A stretch of DNA of 64,000 nt, taken from contig CAXXYG010000020.1 of NCBI GenBank assembly GCA_963666575.2, positions 1 through 64,000 on the forward strand. The letters are read 5' to 3'. Source of the stretch: JABMQB01 sp963666575. Lineage in GTDB: Bacteria; Bacteroidota; Bacteroidia; Bacteroidales; Prolixibacteraceae. Shown one piece after another: positions 34,875-43,828 of the stretch; position 1 is the stretch's first letter, and each line of letters opens with the position of its first letter. Position numbers and translations under genes: made by a program. The notes under the pieces are model-generated. The model searched no databases and had not been told where the DNA came from. It saw nothing but the letters and a program-made list of their open reading frames with translations.

Positions 34875-36095
34875 ATGAATTATACAAATCTTTTAAAAAT
34901 AGCAACCAATGCCTTGTTCCGAAATAAATTCAGGGCATTCTTAACCATGTTGGGGATTATTATTGGGGTAGGTTCGGTCATTGGTATGCTCTCCATAGGG
35001 CAAGGATCGAAAAAAAGTATTCAAAACCAAATTTCAGAGATGGGGTCGAATATGATTATGGTGATGCCTGCTTCACAGCAAAGAGGTGGCGTAATGCTTG
35101 GAAATACCAATGCAAAAGCCCTTGATATTGATGACCTGAAAGCATTAAAAAAAGAATCGTTGTACATTTCGGCCATTTCTCCTCAGGTAACAACAAGTGG
35201 GCAGGTAGTAAGAGGGAATAATAACTGGCCAACATCGGCTTATGGTGTAAATACCGATTACCTTGAAATACGCAAATATGAACTGGAAGATGGACGGATT
35301 TTTACCGAACAGGAAATTAAAAGCCTGGGAAAAGTTTGTTTAATCGGGCAAACAATTGTTGAGAATATATTCACTGACAATGTTGATCCGGTAGGGCAAA
35401 CCGTTCGTTTCAAAAATATACCGTTAAAGGTTATTGGTGTCTTGAAGGAAAAAGGAGAAAATGGAATGGGGCAAGACCAGGATGATATTATTATAGCTCC
35501 ATATACAACTATTCAACGACGGATTTTGGCAATTAATCACATTCAATCTATTTATTGTTCGGCAATTTCAGAAGATAAATCAGATGAAGCAATCACTGAA
35601 ATTGAAACCATATTACGGAGGGAACATAAAATTAAAGCCGGCGATGAGGCTGATTTTGATGTGCGCTCACAAGCTGAACTTATCGAGGCTTTTTCATCAA
35701 TCAGCGATATGCTTACTTTATTGCTTGGAGCCATTGCCGGCATTTCATTGTTGGTAGGAGGTATTGGAATTATGAATATTATGTACGTTTCTGTGACTGA
35801 ACGAACCCGTGAAATAGGATTACGAATGTCAGTGGGAGGGCGCGGTAAAGATATTTTGTCGCAGTTTCTGATTGAAGCAATTTTATTAAGTGTTGCAGGA
35901 GGAATTATTGGAGTAATATTTGGTATTTTCTTATCTTATATAGCTGCAACATTATTTAACTTTCCACTGGTAATTATGACGCAGGCTATTCTGCTTTCAT
36001 TCCTTGTTTGTTCGTTTATTGGTATCTTTTTTGGGTGGTATCCTGCCCGAAAAGCAGCTAATTTAAACCCGATTGATGCTATTAGATATGAATAA
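34875..36095 (+). CDS. MacB/FtsX-type ABC transporter permease
   Basis: 406 residues: TM1 near 22-42 (FLTMLGIIIGVGSVIGMLSI), a large periplasmic MacB domain (about 45-275), then three TM segments (LLLGAIAGISLLVGGIGIMN; AILLSVAGGIIGVIFGIFLS; IFFGWYPARKAANLNPIDAI region at the end). The motif VTERTREIGLRMSVG before TM3 is the conserved coupling region. MacB pumps use ATP to push peptides, antibiotics or lipoproteins out from the periplasm by mechanotransmission. Fourth gene of the efflux operon. Confidence 0.93.
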   Translation: MNYTNLLKIATNALFRNKFRAFLTMLGIIIGVGSVIGMLSIGQGSKKSIQNQISEMGSNMIMVMPASQQRGGVMLGNTNAKALDIDDLKALKKESLYISAISPQVTTSGQVVRGNNNWPTSAYGVNTDYLEIRKYELEDGRIFTEQEIKSLGKVCLIGQTIVENIFTDNVDPVGQTVRFKNIPLKVIGVLKEKGENGMGQDQDDIIIAPYTTIQRRILAINHIQSIYCSAISEDKSDEAITEIETILRREHKIKAGDEADFDVRSQAELIEAFSSISDMLTLLLGAIAGISLLVGGIGIMNIMYVSVTERTREIGLRMSVGGRGKDILSQFLIEAILLSVAGGIIGVIFGIFLSYIAATLFNFPLVIMTQAILLSFLVCSFIGIFFGWYPARKAANLNPIDAIRYE

Positions 36096-36152
36096 AAATT
36101 GGGATACTTAATCCCGGATTGTCTCGGATTATAAACTAAAAATTAAACAAAA

Positions 36153-36503
36153 ATGATTAAAAAAACGGTTCTGTCACTATGTGTGATTTTATTAAGTTTA
36201 ACGGCGGTTATTGCCTCTCCTGTCGATGGTAAATGGAAAGCTACTGTAGAAGGCCCTGAAGGGGAAATGGAATTGCAGTATGTTTTTAAATCGGATGGGG
36301 AAAAATTAACAGGTAGCCTTGTTACCCCAATGGGTGAACTTGAAATTCAAAACGGTAAAATTAATGGGAATGAATTTTCTTTTGATTTGGATATGATGGG
36401 AAATGTAATGCCTGTTAAAGGGAAAGTTGTTGGTGATAAATTGGAACTTACCATGGAAGGTGTTCCCGGCGATGGGAAAACTATTCTTGAAAAAGTAGAG
36501 TAA
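36153..36503 (+). CDS. Small secreted beta-rich protein
   Basis: 116 residues. Signal peptide IKKTVLSLCVILLSLTAVIA, then the mature protein with alternating strands: VDGKWKATVEGPEGEMELQY, FKSDGEKLTGSLVTPMGELE and IQNGKINGNEFSFDLDMMGN. This resembles the small beta-barrel (lipocalin-like) proteins found widely in Bacteroidota, in which DGKW, G.L and I.NG..NG motifs recur; function is not established. It is cotranscribed with or just behind the efflux operon and is closed off by a strong terminator. Confidence 0.7.
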   Translation: MIKKTVLSLCVILLSLTAVIASPVDGKWKATVEGPEGEMELQYVFKSDGEKLTGSLVTPMGELEIQNGKINGNEFSFDLDMMGNVMPVKGKVVGDKLELTMEGVPGDGKTILEKVE

Positions 36504-36519
36504 ATTTAATTAATTGGCA

Positions 36520-36553
36520 AAAAAACCATTCATTACCCAATGAATGGTTTTTT
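36520..36553. terminator. Terminator behind the efflux operon
   Basis: AAAAAACCATTCATT (36520-36534), loop ACCC, AATGAATGGTTTTTT (36539-36553). Perfect 15-bp stem; can end transcription in both directions. Confidence 0.92.
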
Positions 36554-36625
36554 GAATTGTATGTTGTCCTTATATTTTTGCTTTGGGTTTTTAATTTTTC
36601 AGTTAACTTTGGTTAATTACAGAAT

Positions 36626-37729
36626 ATGATGAAAAAAACAGCTTCTTCTCGAAAAGTATTACCGGTTTTGATGCATGTAAGTGCCTGGGTGGTTTTAATT
36701 ATTCTGCCGCAAATCATCATTAACCGGGCGTGGGGCAATAGTAATTATTTTGCCTGGGGGTTCTATCTGAATGCTGGTATTTACGGAATAATATTTTACA
36801 TTAATTATATCTGGCTGGTTCCACGATTTTTTTTTGATGGGAAGAAAGTAGTTTATTTTTTATCTGCAGGGATAGTAATTAGCTTTTTTTACTTCTTTAA
36901 TTCCTATGTCAATGCGCATTTCCTTCACGATCCCGAAAGGGAAAAAGCTATTTCAGAAATATTTGAAAAACTAATAAAAGACAAAGTGATTCAGCGCCCT
37001 CCCATGCGGCAGATACAAGTATATTATTTTGCTTTAATTTCGGTGGTAATTACAGGTTTTGCAGTTGGTTTACGAGTGATTGAGCGTCATACTGCCAGTG
37101 AAAAACGGCAAAAAGAGTTGGAAAAAGAAAAACTAAATTCGGAATTAGCATTCCTGAAAAACCAGATCAGCCCACATTTTTTCTTTAATACCCTTAACAA
37201 TATTTATTCACTTATCGAAATTGATACAAAGGATGCCCAGGAAGCAGTTTTGAAATTGTCAAAGATGATGCGTTACCTGCTTTATGAGTCGGAACATGGC
37301 GAAACAATGCTGGAGCAAGAAATACTTTTTCTGACACATTATATTGATTTAATGAAGCTTAGATTGACCGATAAAGTTGATTTAAAAATTGATTTACCTA
37401 CCGAAAATATTGGTTATAAGATACCTCCTTTGTTGTTTATCCCTTTTGTTGAGAATGCATTTAAACACGGAATTAGTTACCGCGAAAAATCGTATATTTC
37501 TATTTCGATGAAGATAGAAAATTCTGTTTTGTTTTTTACCTGTTCCAATAGTTTGGGCAGTTCGAAGAATGAAAGTTTGGATAAATCTAATTCAGGAATT
37601 GGCCTTGAAAATGTTAAAAAACGACTCACCCTTCTTTTCCCTAAAAATCATAACTTAAAGATTAAGAAATCGGACAAAGATTTTAATGTTTTCCTCGAAA
37701 TAAATTTTAGCTCAAAGCAGGATGATTAA
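36626..37729 (+). CDS. LytS-type membrane sensor histidine kinase
   Basis: 367 residues. Four predicted TM segments (about 14-32, 44-65, 75-95, 130-150) form the sensor. After a short coiled coil comes the His_kinase (PF06580) domain with His184 in FLKNQISPHFFFNTLNNIYS, then the ATPase boxes LFIPFVENAFKHGI and SGIGLENVKKRLTLL. It should phosphorylate the LytTR regulator in the next gene (overlap of 8 bases). This family often responds to envelope or cell-wall state. Adjacent to the efflux operon, it may report on envelope stress. Confidence 0.92.
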   Translation: MMKKTASSRKVLPVLMHVSAWVVLIILPQIIINRAWGNSNYFAWGFYLNAGIYGIIFYINYIWLVPRFFFDGKKVVYFLSAGIVISFFYFFNSYVNAHFLHDPEREKAISEIFEKLIKDKVIQRPPMRQIQVYYFALISVVITGFAVGLRVIERHTASEKRQKELEKEKLNSELAFLKNQISPHFFFNTLNNIYSLIEIDTKDAQEAVLKLSKMMRYLLYESEHGETMLEQEILFLTHYIDLMKLRLTDKVDLKIDLPTENIGYKIPPLLFIPFVENAFKHGISYREKSYISISMKIENSVLFFTCSNSLGSSKNESLDKSNSGIGLENVKKRLTLLFPKNHNLKIKKSDKDFNVFLEINFSSKQDD

Positions 37730-38435
37730 AACAATAGCCATAGATGATGAACCTCTGTCCCTAAAATTGGTAACGGGGTATATTGAAAAAACACCCTTTC
37801 TGGAGTTGATAGCGACATTCGATAATCCGCTTGATGCCATGGATTTTTTAGAAGGCGAACAGGTTGAGTTGATTTTTTTAGACATTCACATGCCCGACCT
37901 TACCGGAATTGAATTTACCCGGATTCTTAAAAACCGACCTAAAATAATTTTTACAACTGCTTACGAAAAATATGCTTTAGAAGGTTTTAAACTCGAAGCT
38001 GTTGATTACCTTTTAAAACCATTTAATTACGAAGAATTTTTAACTGCTGCCCAAAAAGCCAATAAATTGATTGGGCTTGAAAATAAAAATCCTGATAAAA
38101 TTGAAGCCAATAATGAATTCCTTTTTTTAAAATCGGAATACAAAATCAGGCGGATTAATTTTAACGACATTAGTTATATCGAAGGGTTAAAGGATTATGT
38201 AAAGGTTTATGTTCAGAATGAAGAAAAACCAATTCTTTCGCTTAATTCTTTAAAATTACTGGAAACAAAACTTCCCGAATCAAAGTTTATGCGAGTTCAC
38301 CGGTCGTTTATTGTTAACCTCGAAAAAATAGATACCATTGAACGCAGCCGCATTGTTTTTGGAAAAGTATATATTCCTATAAGCGATCAATATAAAACTA
38401 AATTCCAGGAGTTTTTGGATAAGAATTTTTTATAG
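37722..38435 (+). CDS. LytTR-family response regulator
   Basis: 237 residues. Receiver domain 1-120 with Asp54 in LIFLDIHMPDLTG, Thr in IIFTTAYEKYALEGF and Lys in DYLLKPF. A LytTR DNA-binding domain follows (about 135-235: IRRINFNDISYIEGLKDYVK, FMRVHRSFIVNLEKIDTIER). LytTR proteins bind pairs of about 9-bp direct repeats one 20-22 base period apart. Such repeats occur upstream of the efflux operon (31279, 31300), and a related element is upstream of the W-M repeat gene. Regulation of those promoters is inferred. Confidence 0.93.
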   Translation: MIKTIAIDDEPLSLKLVTGYIEKTPFLELIATFDNPLDAMDFLEGEQVELIFLDIHMPDLTGIEFTRILKNRPKIIFTTAYEKYALEGFKLEAVDYLLKPFNYEEFLTAAQKANKLIGLENKNPDKIEANNEFLFLKSEYKIRRINFNDISYIEGLKDYVKVYVQNEEKPILSLNSLKLLETKLPESKFMRVHRSFIVNLEKIDTIERSRIVFGKVYIPISDQYKTKFQEFLDKNFL

Positions 38436-38537
38436 GACATTTGTCTGAAAGACTTTTCAAAATGGCATTTTTTATTCAGACTGAGATAATGATATTTTAT
38501 TATCTTTAGCTGCTTGTCTTTCAGACCAAGGTGTTTT

Positions 38538-39122
38538 ATGACAGAAAGAATAGATGAAAAAAAACTGGTTGAGCATTTACGTAAAGGAGATGTAATTGCA
38601 TTTGACACGCTTTTTGATGAGTATAGTCAGAAGTTATTTGGTTTTGCATTAAAGTATTTAAAAAACGAAAGCGAAGCCGAAGAGCTGGTGCAGGAAGTTT
38701 TTATAAAGGTGTGGGAGAACCGGAAATCTTTAAAGTCAGGTCTTTCATTTAAAGCTTACCTTTTTACAATATCTCTTAATCAAATCAGGAAGTACTTCAA
38801 AAAAAGAGCAATTTCTCTGCGTTATTTTCAAAGCTTGAAAGATGAAAAAGAATTGGCTGAGAATACCACAGAACAGTATGTCGATTACGAATCAACTCTA
38901 GCACAGTTAAATAAAATTATAGGGCAATTGCCCCCACGCCGTCGCGAAATTTTTATTAAATGTAAGATGGAGGGGAAAAATTCAAAAGAAATTGCGGCTG
39001 AATTGAACATTTCAAGTGCTACTGTCGATAATCAGGTATCTGAATCTCTCCGATTTATTCGTAGCAACTTAAACGACACAAGTATTGCCTTGCTTTTAAT
39101 GGGTGTACTATTTTTATTTTGA
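38538..39122 (+). CDS. ECF sigma factor (FecI-like) of the polysaccharide locus
   Basis: 194 residues from ATG 38538 (an upstream in-frame ATG at 38514 gives a non-conserved extension). Region 2: IAFDTLFDEYSQKLFGFALK, LVQEVFIKVWENR. Region 4: LPPRRREIFIKCKMEGKNSK, IAAELNISSATVDNQVSESL. It ends with TGA. It is followed by an anti-sigma FecR and a SusC protein with an STN domain, the complete surface-signalling arrangement: glycan uptake by SusC/D signals through FecR to this sigma factor, which then turns on the locus. Confidence 0.92.
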   Translation: MTERIDEKKLVEHLRKGDVIAFDTLFDEYSQKLFGFALKYLKNESEAEELVQEVFIKVWENRKSLKSGLSFKAYLFTISLNQIRKYFKKRAISLRYFQSLKDEKELAENTTEQYVDYESTLAQLNKIIGQLPPRRREIFIKCKMEGKNSKEIAAELNISSATVDNQVSESLRFIRSNLNDTSIALLLMGVLFLF

Positions 39123-39288
39123 GTCCTTTAGGGTTGCTAATTCTTATTGTATCATTCATTGGCAACAAAAAAAATTAAAAAAAGTTCATTTTTAGACGTG
39201 AGAAATTACCGTTGAAGGGATATCAGGAATAACAGCATTCTGTAATACGGAAAGATTTATCAAGAATTGATATTAATGCAACGTGGAG

Positions 39289-40308
39289 ATGAATAAAAAA
39301 ATATTAGAAAGATATTTTGACGGGCGGCTTAATTTAAAAGAGGATATTAAATTATCTGAACAAATCGCAGATACACAAAATCAGTATATTGAACAAAACC
39401 TGAAGCTTAACTGGGATGTTCATATGGATTCTTCTTCTGATGATAAATCACGTAGTTTTAAACCATTACTTGATAGGATCCATCATCAAATCCATAAAAA
39501 TCAATCAATTTATTATTATAAAGCAAGATTAAAATTGCACCGTTGGATTGCCATATCAGCTGCAGCTGTTTTAGTCCCGATTATAGTTATTAGCGGCATT
39601 TATTTTTTTGATTTCAAAAAAGAAAAGCCTTTAAAAGCCTCACTCATTGAGATTATTGCTCCTGAAGGTTCGCGCATAAAATTTAATTTACCCGATGGCA
39701 CTGAAGGATTTTTGAATAGTAAATCAAGATTAAGTTACTCAGCCAGTTTTTTTGATAATAGGGTTGTGAATCTGCAGGGAGAGGCATTTTTTGATGTTGC
39801 CCATGATCAAAGCCATGAGTTTAAAGTTTTTGCCGGGAATAGTATAATTAAAGTTTTAGGAACCAGATTTAATGTTGCTGCATACGTTCAGGATGTATAT
39901 ACAGAGGTGGTTTTAGAAGAGGGTTCAATAAACTATATCAGTTCCGATACAGGCAAAGAACTCAAAATGTCTCCGGGGCAAAGATTGGTTGAAAAAGAAG
40001 GGAAAATTCAACGTTCAGAAGTTGAAGCCTGGAAATATAGTTCATGGAAAGATGGGAAACTTGTTTTTAGGAACGACCCGATGGATGAAGTTGCCAGGCG
40101 AATTTCGCGTTGGTACAATGTTGAGGTAGTAGTTCCCGAAAAATTTTTGTCGGATGATACCTTTCGAGGTGTATTTGAAGATGATTCACTCGAAGAAGTA
40201 TTGCGGCTGATTGAACTTACTTCTCAAATAAAATTCCAGATTATTGACCGGGTAAGTCAACAAGACAGTAGTTTCTCAAGAAAAAAAGTCATATTAAGTA
40301 GAAAATAA
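39289..40308 (+). CDS. FecR-family anti-sigma factor
   Basis: 339 residues from ATG 39289 (a GTG two codons earlier is in frame). Cytoplasmic N-terminus with the short DUF4974-lacking leader, one TM segment (WIAISAAAVLVPIIVISGIY, about 85-106), then the periplasmic FecR domain (VIAPEGSRIKFNLPDGTEGF-type, VVNLQGEAFFDVAHDQSHEF, KVLGTRFNVAAY) and a C-terminal DUF4974 part (DGKLVFRNDPMDEVARRISR). It holds the ECF sigma factor inactive until the STN domain of SusC contacts it. Confidence 0.92.
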   Translation: MNKKILERYFDGRLNLKEDIKLSEQIADTQNQYIEQNLKLNWDVHMDSSSDDKSRSFKPLLDRIHHQIHKNQSIYYYKARLKLHRWIAISAAAVLVPIIVISGIYFFDFKKEKPLKASLIEIIAPEGSRIKFNLPDGTEGFLNSKSRLSYSASFFDNRVVNLQGEAFFDVAHDQSHEFKVFAGNSIIKVLGTRFNVAAYVQDVYTEVVLEEGSINYISSDTGKELKMSPGQRLVEKEGKIQRSEVEAWKYSSWKDGKLVFRNDPMDEVARRISRWYNVEVVVPEKFLSDDTFRGVFEDDSLEEVLRLIELTSQIKFQIIDRVSQQDSSFSRKKVILSRK

Positions 40309-40340
40309 AAAAGAAATATTATGAGTCCATAGTATAAAAA

Positions 40341-40374
40341 AAAACAGGTTCGCGCACCACCGCTCGCCTGTTTT
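40341..40374 (+). terminator. Hairpin between fecR and susC (attenuator-like)
   Basis: AAAACAGG (40341-40348) and CCTGTTTT (40367-40374) enclose a GC-rich loop. It lies 45 bases before susC. It may partly stop transcription from fecR, so that susC/D is mainly driven from its own promoter. Confidence 0.6.
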
Positions 40375-40418
40375 AATATGTTAATTATCAGTATTTAATA
40401 ATTTAACGCTTTAAATTT

Positions 40419-43400
40419 ATGAAAAAAAAATTACATTTTGGAGTATGGGAAACTTATGCTCTGAAAAAAACCTTCACTACCATGAGGAATGTTTTATTTT
40501 TTTTGTTTTTAGGAGTTACCCAATTGATGGCAGTAAATTCCTATTCGCAAAAAACAAGATTATCGCTGAGTTTTAATGATTCAAAACTGGTCCAGGTTTT
40601 AGATGAAATTGAGAATCAGTCGGAGTTCTTTTTTCTTTTTAATGAAAAATTTATTGATCTTAACCGGGAAGTAAATATTAACGTTTCAGAAAAAGAAATA
40701 AATGAAATTTTGGATTACCTGTTTGGTAATACTGAAGTTGAATATCAGGTGGTTGACCGCAAGATTGCGTTGTACCCTAAAATTTCTGAAAATAGTCAGC
40801 AAGTTGGAAAAGTAACAGGAACAGTAGTCTCGCAAACCAACGAGCCAATACCTGGAGCTACTGTAATAATTAAAGGAACCTCGCTCGGGACTATTACTGA
40901 TGTCGATGGTAATTTTAGTATTGATAATATTCCAGACGATGCCATTCTGTCTTTTTCTTTTGTAGGAATGAAAACCGTTGATATTCCTGTTGCCGGGAAG
41001 CAGCAAATAAATATTGTTTTAGAAGAATTATCAATTGGTTTAGAAGAAGTTGTTGCTATTGGGTATGGAACTGTTAAACGAAGCGATTTAACAGGGTCGG
41101 TATCTCAGATAAATTCAGACGAATTTGAAAGAGTAACCACAACAAACCCACTACAGGCTTTGCAAGGTCGAATATCTGGTTTGTCAATTACTCCAACTTC
41201 GGGGCAACCGGGTGCAGGTAGTAATGTTATTATTCATGGGACACAATCAATAAATGGCTCAAATTCCCCAATTTATGTAGTTGATGGGACTATCTCTGAA
41301 AACATTGATAATATTAATACGCAAGACATTGAAACACTTACTGTTTTGAAAGATGCATCGGCTGTTGCAATTTACGGTTCACGAGCAGCCAACGGAGTTA
41401 TTCTGGTTACTACCAAACGCGGAACAAACTCAAAAGTTCCTAAAATTAGTTTTAGTTCAAGGCAAAGCATTCAGCAGGAAAGTAATTTAAAAGTGGGATA
41501 TGTTAATGCTGACCAATGGCTGGAATTAATTACCGAAGCTTATGCCAATTCAGGGCAATCAGTTAAATGGACTGATACCGACTTGCAGGCCTACAAAGGT
41601 GTTGATGTAAATTGGCCAAAATCAGTCATGCAAACAGGAGTTTTATCGAGTTATGATTTGGCTGTAGAAAGTGGTGGAGACAAATCGAATTATCTTGTTT
41701 CGGTGGGTTACTTAAACAACAAAGGTATTATTGAAGGACAGGACTATAAAAGGTACAACTTTAGGATTAACACCGATCATCGGATTAATAAAGTAATCAC
41801 TTTTGGGAATTCGCTGAATATATTTTCTTCTTCACAACGAAGGCATACCGAGATTGATGGTAGAAATGTGTATACAGCCGCTTTTAGGTATACGCCATTA
41901 AATCGCGAATACGAAGAGGATGGAGACATTGGTATAATCAGGAACTCAAATCTTGAAGGTAGAAGCCCAAGCCCAAGGTGGATGCTGAATAATTCAGCAG
42001 TTAATAATAAAACCAAAGGATTAAGCGGCAATGTTTATTTAACATTAGAAATTCTGAAAGGATTAAAATTTACAACTCGGGGAAGTTTGGAATGGACAAA
42101 TAGAGATATGGATACATTTCTTGGAGCTATGGATCCTCATTATGGAATGGAAGGTAGTAATGTCAATTTAGTACAAAAAGAAAATATGCAAACGCTTCAT
42201 TGGATAAGCGATTTTTTATTGGATTATAATAAAACCTTTTCTGAAAATCATACTGTTAGTGTTTTGTTGGGTTATTCGTTGGAAGATCAGACATATGAAA
42301 ATTTGATGGGTAAAAGAGGTGGTACACCAAATAATGAGATCCGTTATTTGGATGCCGGTGACCCGTTAACTTCGATCAATGCCAACTCATTTTCCGAATG
42401 GTCTTTTGTATCTACTTTTGGCCGTTTGAGTTATTCTTTTAAAGATAAATATTACCTCTCTGGTGTAATCAGGCACGATGGAACTTCACGCCTCGCTACA
42501 GGTAATAAATTTGGAACCTTCCCCTCTGTTTCGGCTGCATGGAGAATTACTAAAGAGGATTTTATGAGTAACATAGAATGGCTTAATGAATTAAAATTGA
42601 GGGCCAGTTATGGAACAATTGGAAATATTTTAAGCATTGGCACTTATGGAACGACTAGTACATTATCGCAATGGAATTCGGTATTAAATGAGCAACCCGT
42701 TGTTGGTTATACACTGGCAAATGCAGTAAATACAAACCTTACATGGGAAAGCACGACGAAAAAAAATCTGGGTGTAGATGCCTATTTGTTTAATAGTAAG
42801 TTTTATGTTGTTGGTGATTTTTATATTGAAGATACCAATGACCTTTTATTTAAACAGCCTTTGCCTTATTCCACAGGGCTGGCTGGAAGTCCATTTATTA
42901 ACGCAGGACATATACGTAACACCGGCTTCGATTTAGAGTTGGGGTACAGGAAAAAAGCAGGAGATTGGACTTACGATGTTAGTGTTAATCTGACCCATGT
43001 TAAAAATGAAGCCATTGACCTGGGAGGCAGAGATTTGAGAACCAATGGTATCGAAATTGGTTATCCATTGTTTACAGCATTTGGTTACAAAACAAATGGT
43101 ATTATACGAACTGAAGATGACTTAAACAACAATCCTCAATATGCAGGTAAACAAATAGGTGATATTTGGTTCGTGGATATTGATGGATATGATGCAGATG
43201 GAAAATTGACGGGAAAACCTGATGGTAAAGTTGATGCTGCAGATCGGACACTTATTGGCAATGTATTCCCAAAAGTAAACTATGGTGCTTTTGCTTCGGT
43301 AAGTTATAAAGACCTAATACTTCAGGTGCAGGTTCAAGGTGTTTCAGGAATTGATAGAGACATGCGAGGTGGCAGGGCTACCGATATGTTTGCAGGCGAA

Positions 43401-43802
43401 CCCAACGTTGAAGCCGATTATATTCTTGACCGATTTAATCCAGTTAAAAATCCTGAAGGACAATACCCTAGGGTATCAATCGATGATAAAGGGCAAAATG
43501 GTAACCTTTCAGATTTTTGGTTAAGAGATGCCTCATACTTAAGCATCAGAAATGTTAATTTAAATTATGACCTTCCAACTGAATTTTTCAAAAAATCAGG
43601 ATTATCTAAATTAAGTGTTTTTGGTAGTGTCGAAAACCTTTACACATTTACTGGTTTTTATGGAACTGGAGTCGATGTTAATTTTGACCCGGGATTAGAT
43701 AGTAATCAGACCATTAAAAATACAAATAATGAAGGGAGTAATAATTTGACCTCAATTCCAATACCACGGACCTGGACAATTGGTTTAAAAGCTACTTTTT
43801 AA
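40419..43802 (+). CDS. SusC/RagA-family TonB-linked outer membrane protein with STN domain
   Basis: 1127 residues. Signal sequence, then the STN signalling domain (about 48-125: LSLSFNDSKLVQVLDEIENQ, EINEILDYLFGNTEVEYQVV), a carboxypeptidase-D-like plug-in (VTGTVVSQTNEPIPGATVII, about 130-210), the TonB box region and plug (IGYGTVKRSDLTGSVSQI, VVDGT, VLKDASAVAIYGSRAANGVI) and a 22-strand barrel ending in WTIGLKATF. It takes up oligosaccharides together with the SusD protein encoded next, driven by TonB, and signals through FecR. Confidence 0.95.
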   Translation: MKKKLHFGVWETYALKKTFTTMRNVLFFLFLGVTQLMAVNSYSQKTRLSLSFNDSKLVQVLDEIENQSEFFFLFNEKFIDLNREVNINVSEKEINEILDYLFGNTEVEYQVVDRKIALYPKISENSQQVGKVTGTVVSQTNEPIPGATVIIKGTSLGTITDVDGNFSIDNIPDDAILSFSFVGMKTVDIPVAGKQQINIVLEELSIGLEEVVAIGYGTVKRSDLTGSVSQINSDEFERVTTTNPLQALQGRISGLSITPTSGQPGAGSNVIIHGTQSINGSNSPIYVVDGTISENIDNINTQDIETLTVLKDASAVAIYGSRAANGVILVTTKRGTNSKVPKISFSSRQSIQQESNLKVGYVNADQWLELITEAYANSGQSVKWTDTDLQAYKGVDVNWPKSVMQTGVLSSYDLAVESGGDKSNYLVSVGYLNNKGIIEGQDYKRYNFRINTDHRINKVITFGNSLNIFSSSQRRHTEIDGRNVYTAAFRYTPLNREYEEDGDIGIIRNSNLEGRSPSPRWMLNNSAVNNKTKGLSGNVYLTLEILKGLKFTTRGSLEWTNRDMDTFLGAMDPHYGMEGSNVNLVQKENMQTLHWISDFLLDYNKTFSENHTVSVLLGYSLEDQTYENLMGKRGGTPNNEIRYLDAGDPLTSINANSFSEWSFVSTFGRLSYSFKDKYYLSGVIRHDGTSRLATGNKFGTFPSVSAAWRITKEDFMSNIEWLNELKLRASYGTIGNILSIGTYGTTSTLSQWNSVLNEQPVVGYTLANAVNTNLTWESTTKKNLGVDAYLFNSKFYVVGDFYIEDTNDLLFKQPLPYSTGLAGSPFINAGHIRNTGFDLELGYRKKAGDWTYDVSVNLTHVKNEAIDLGGRDLRTNGIEIGYPLFTAFGYKTNGIIRTEDDLNNNPQYAGKQIGDIWFVDIDGYDADGKLTGKPDGKVDAADRTLIGNVFPKVNYGAFASVSYKDLILQVQVQGVSGIDRDMRGGRATDMFAGEPNVEADYILDRFNPVKNPEGQYPRVSIDDKGQNGNLSDFWLRDASYLSIRNVNLNYDLPTEFFKKSGLSKLSVFGSVENLYTFTGFYGTGVDVNFDPGLDSNQTIKNTNNEGSNNLTSIPIPRTWTIGLKATF

Positions 43803-43828
43803 GACAAATATTAAAAATTTAGGAATAT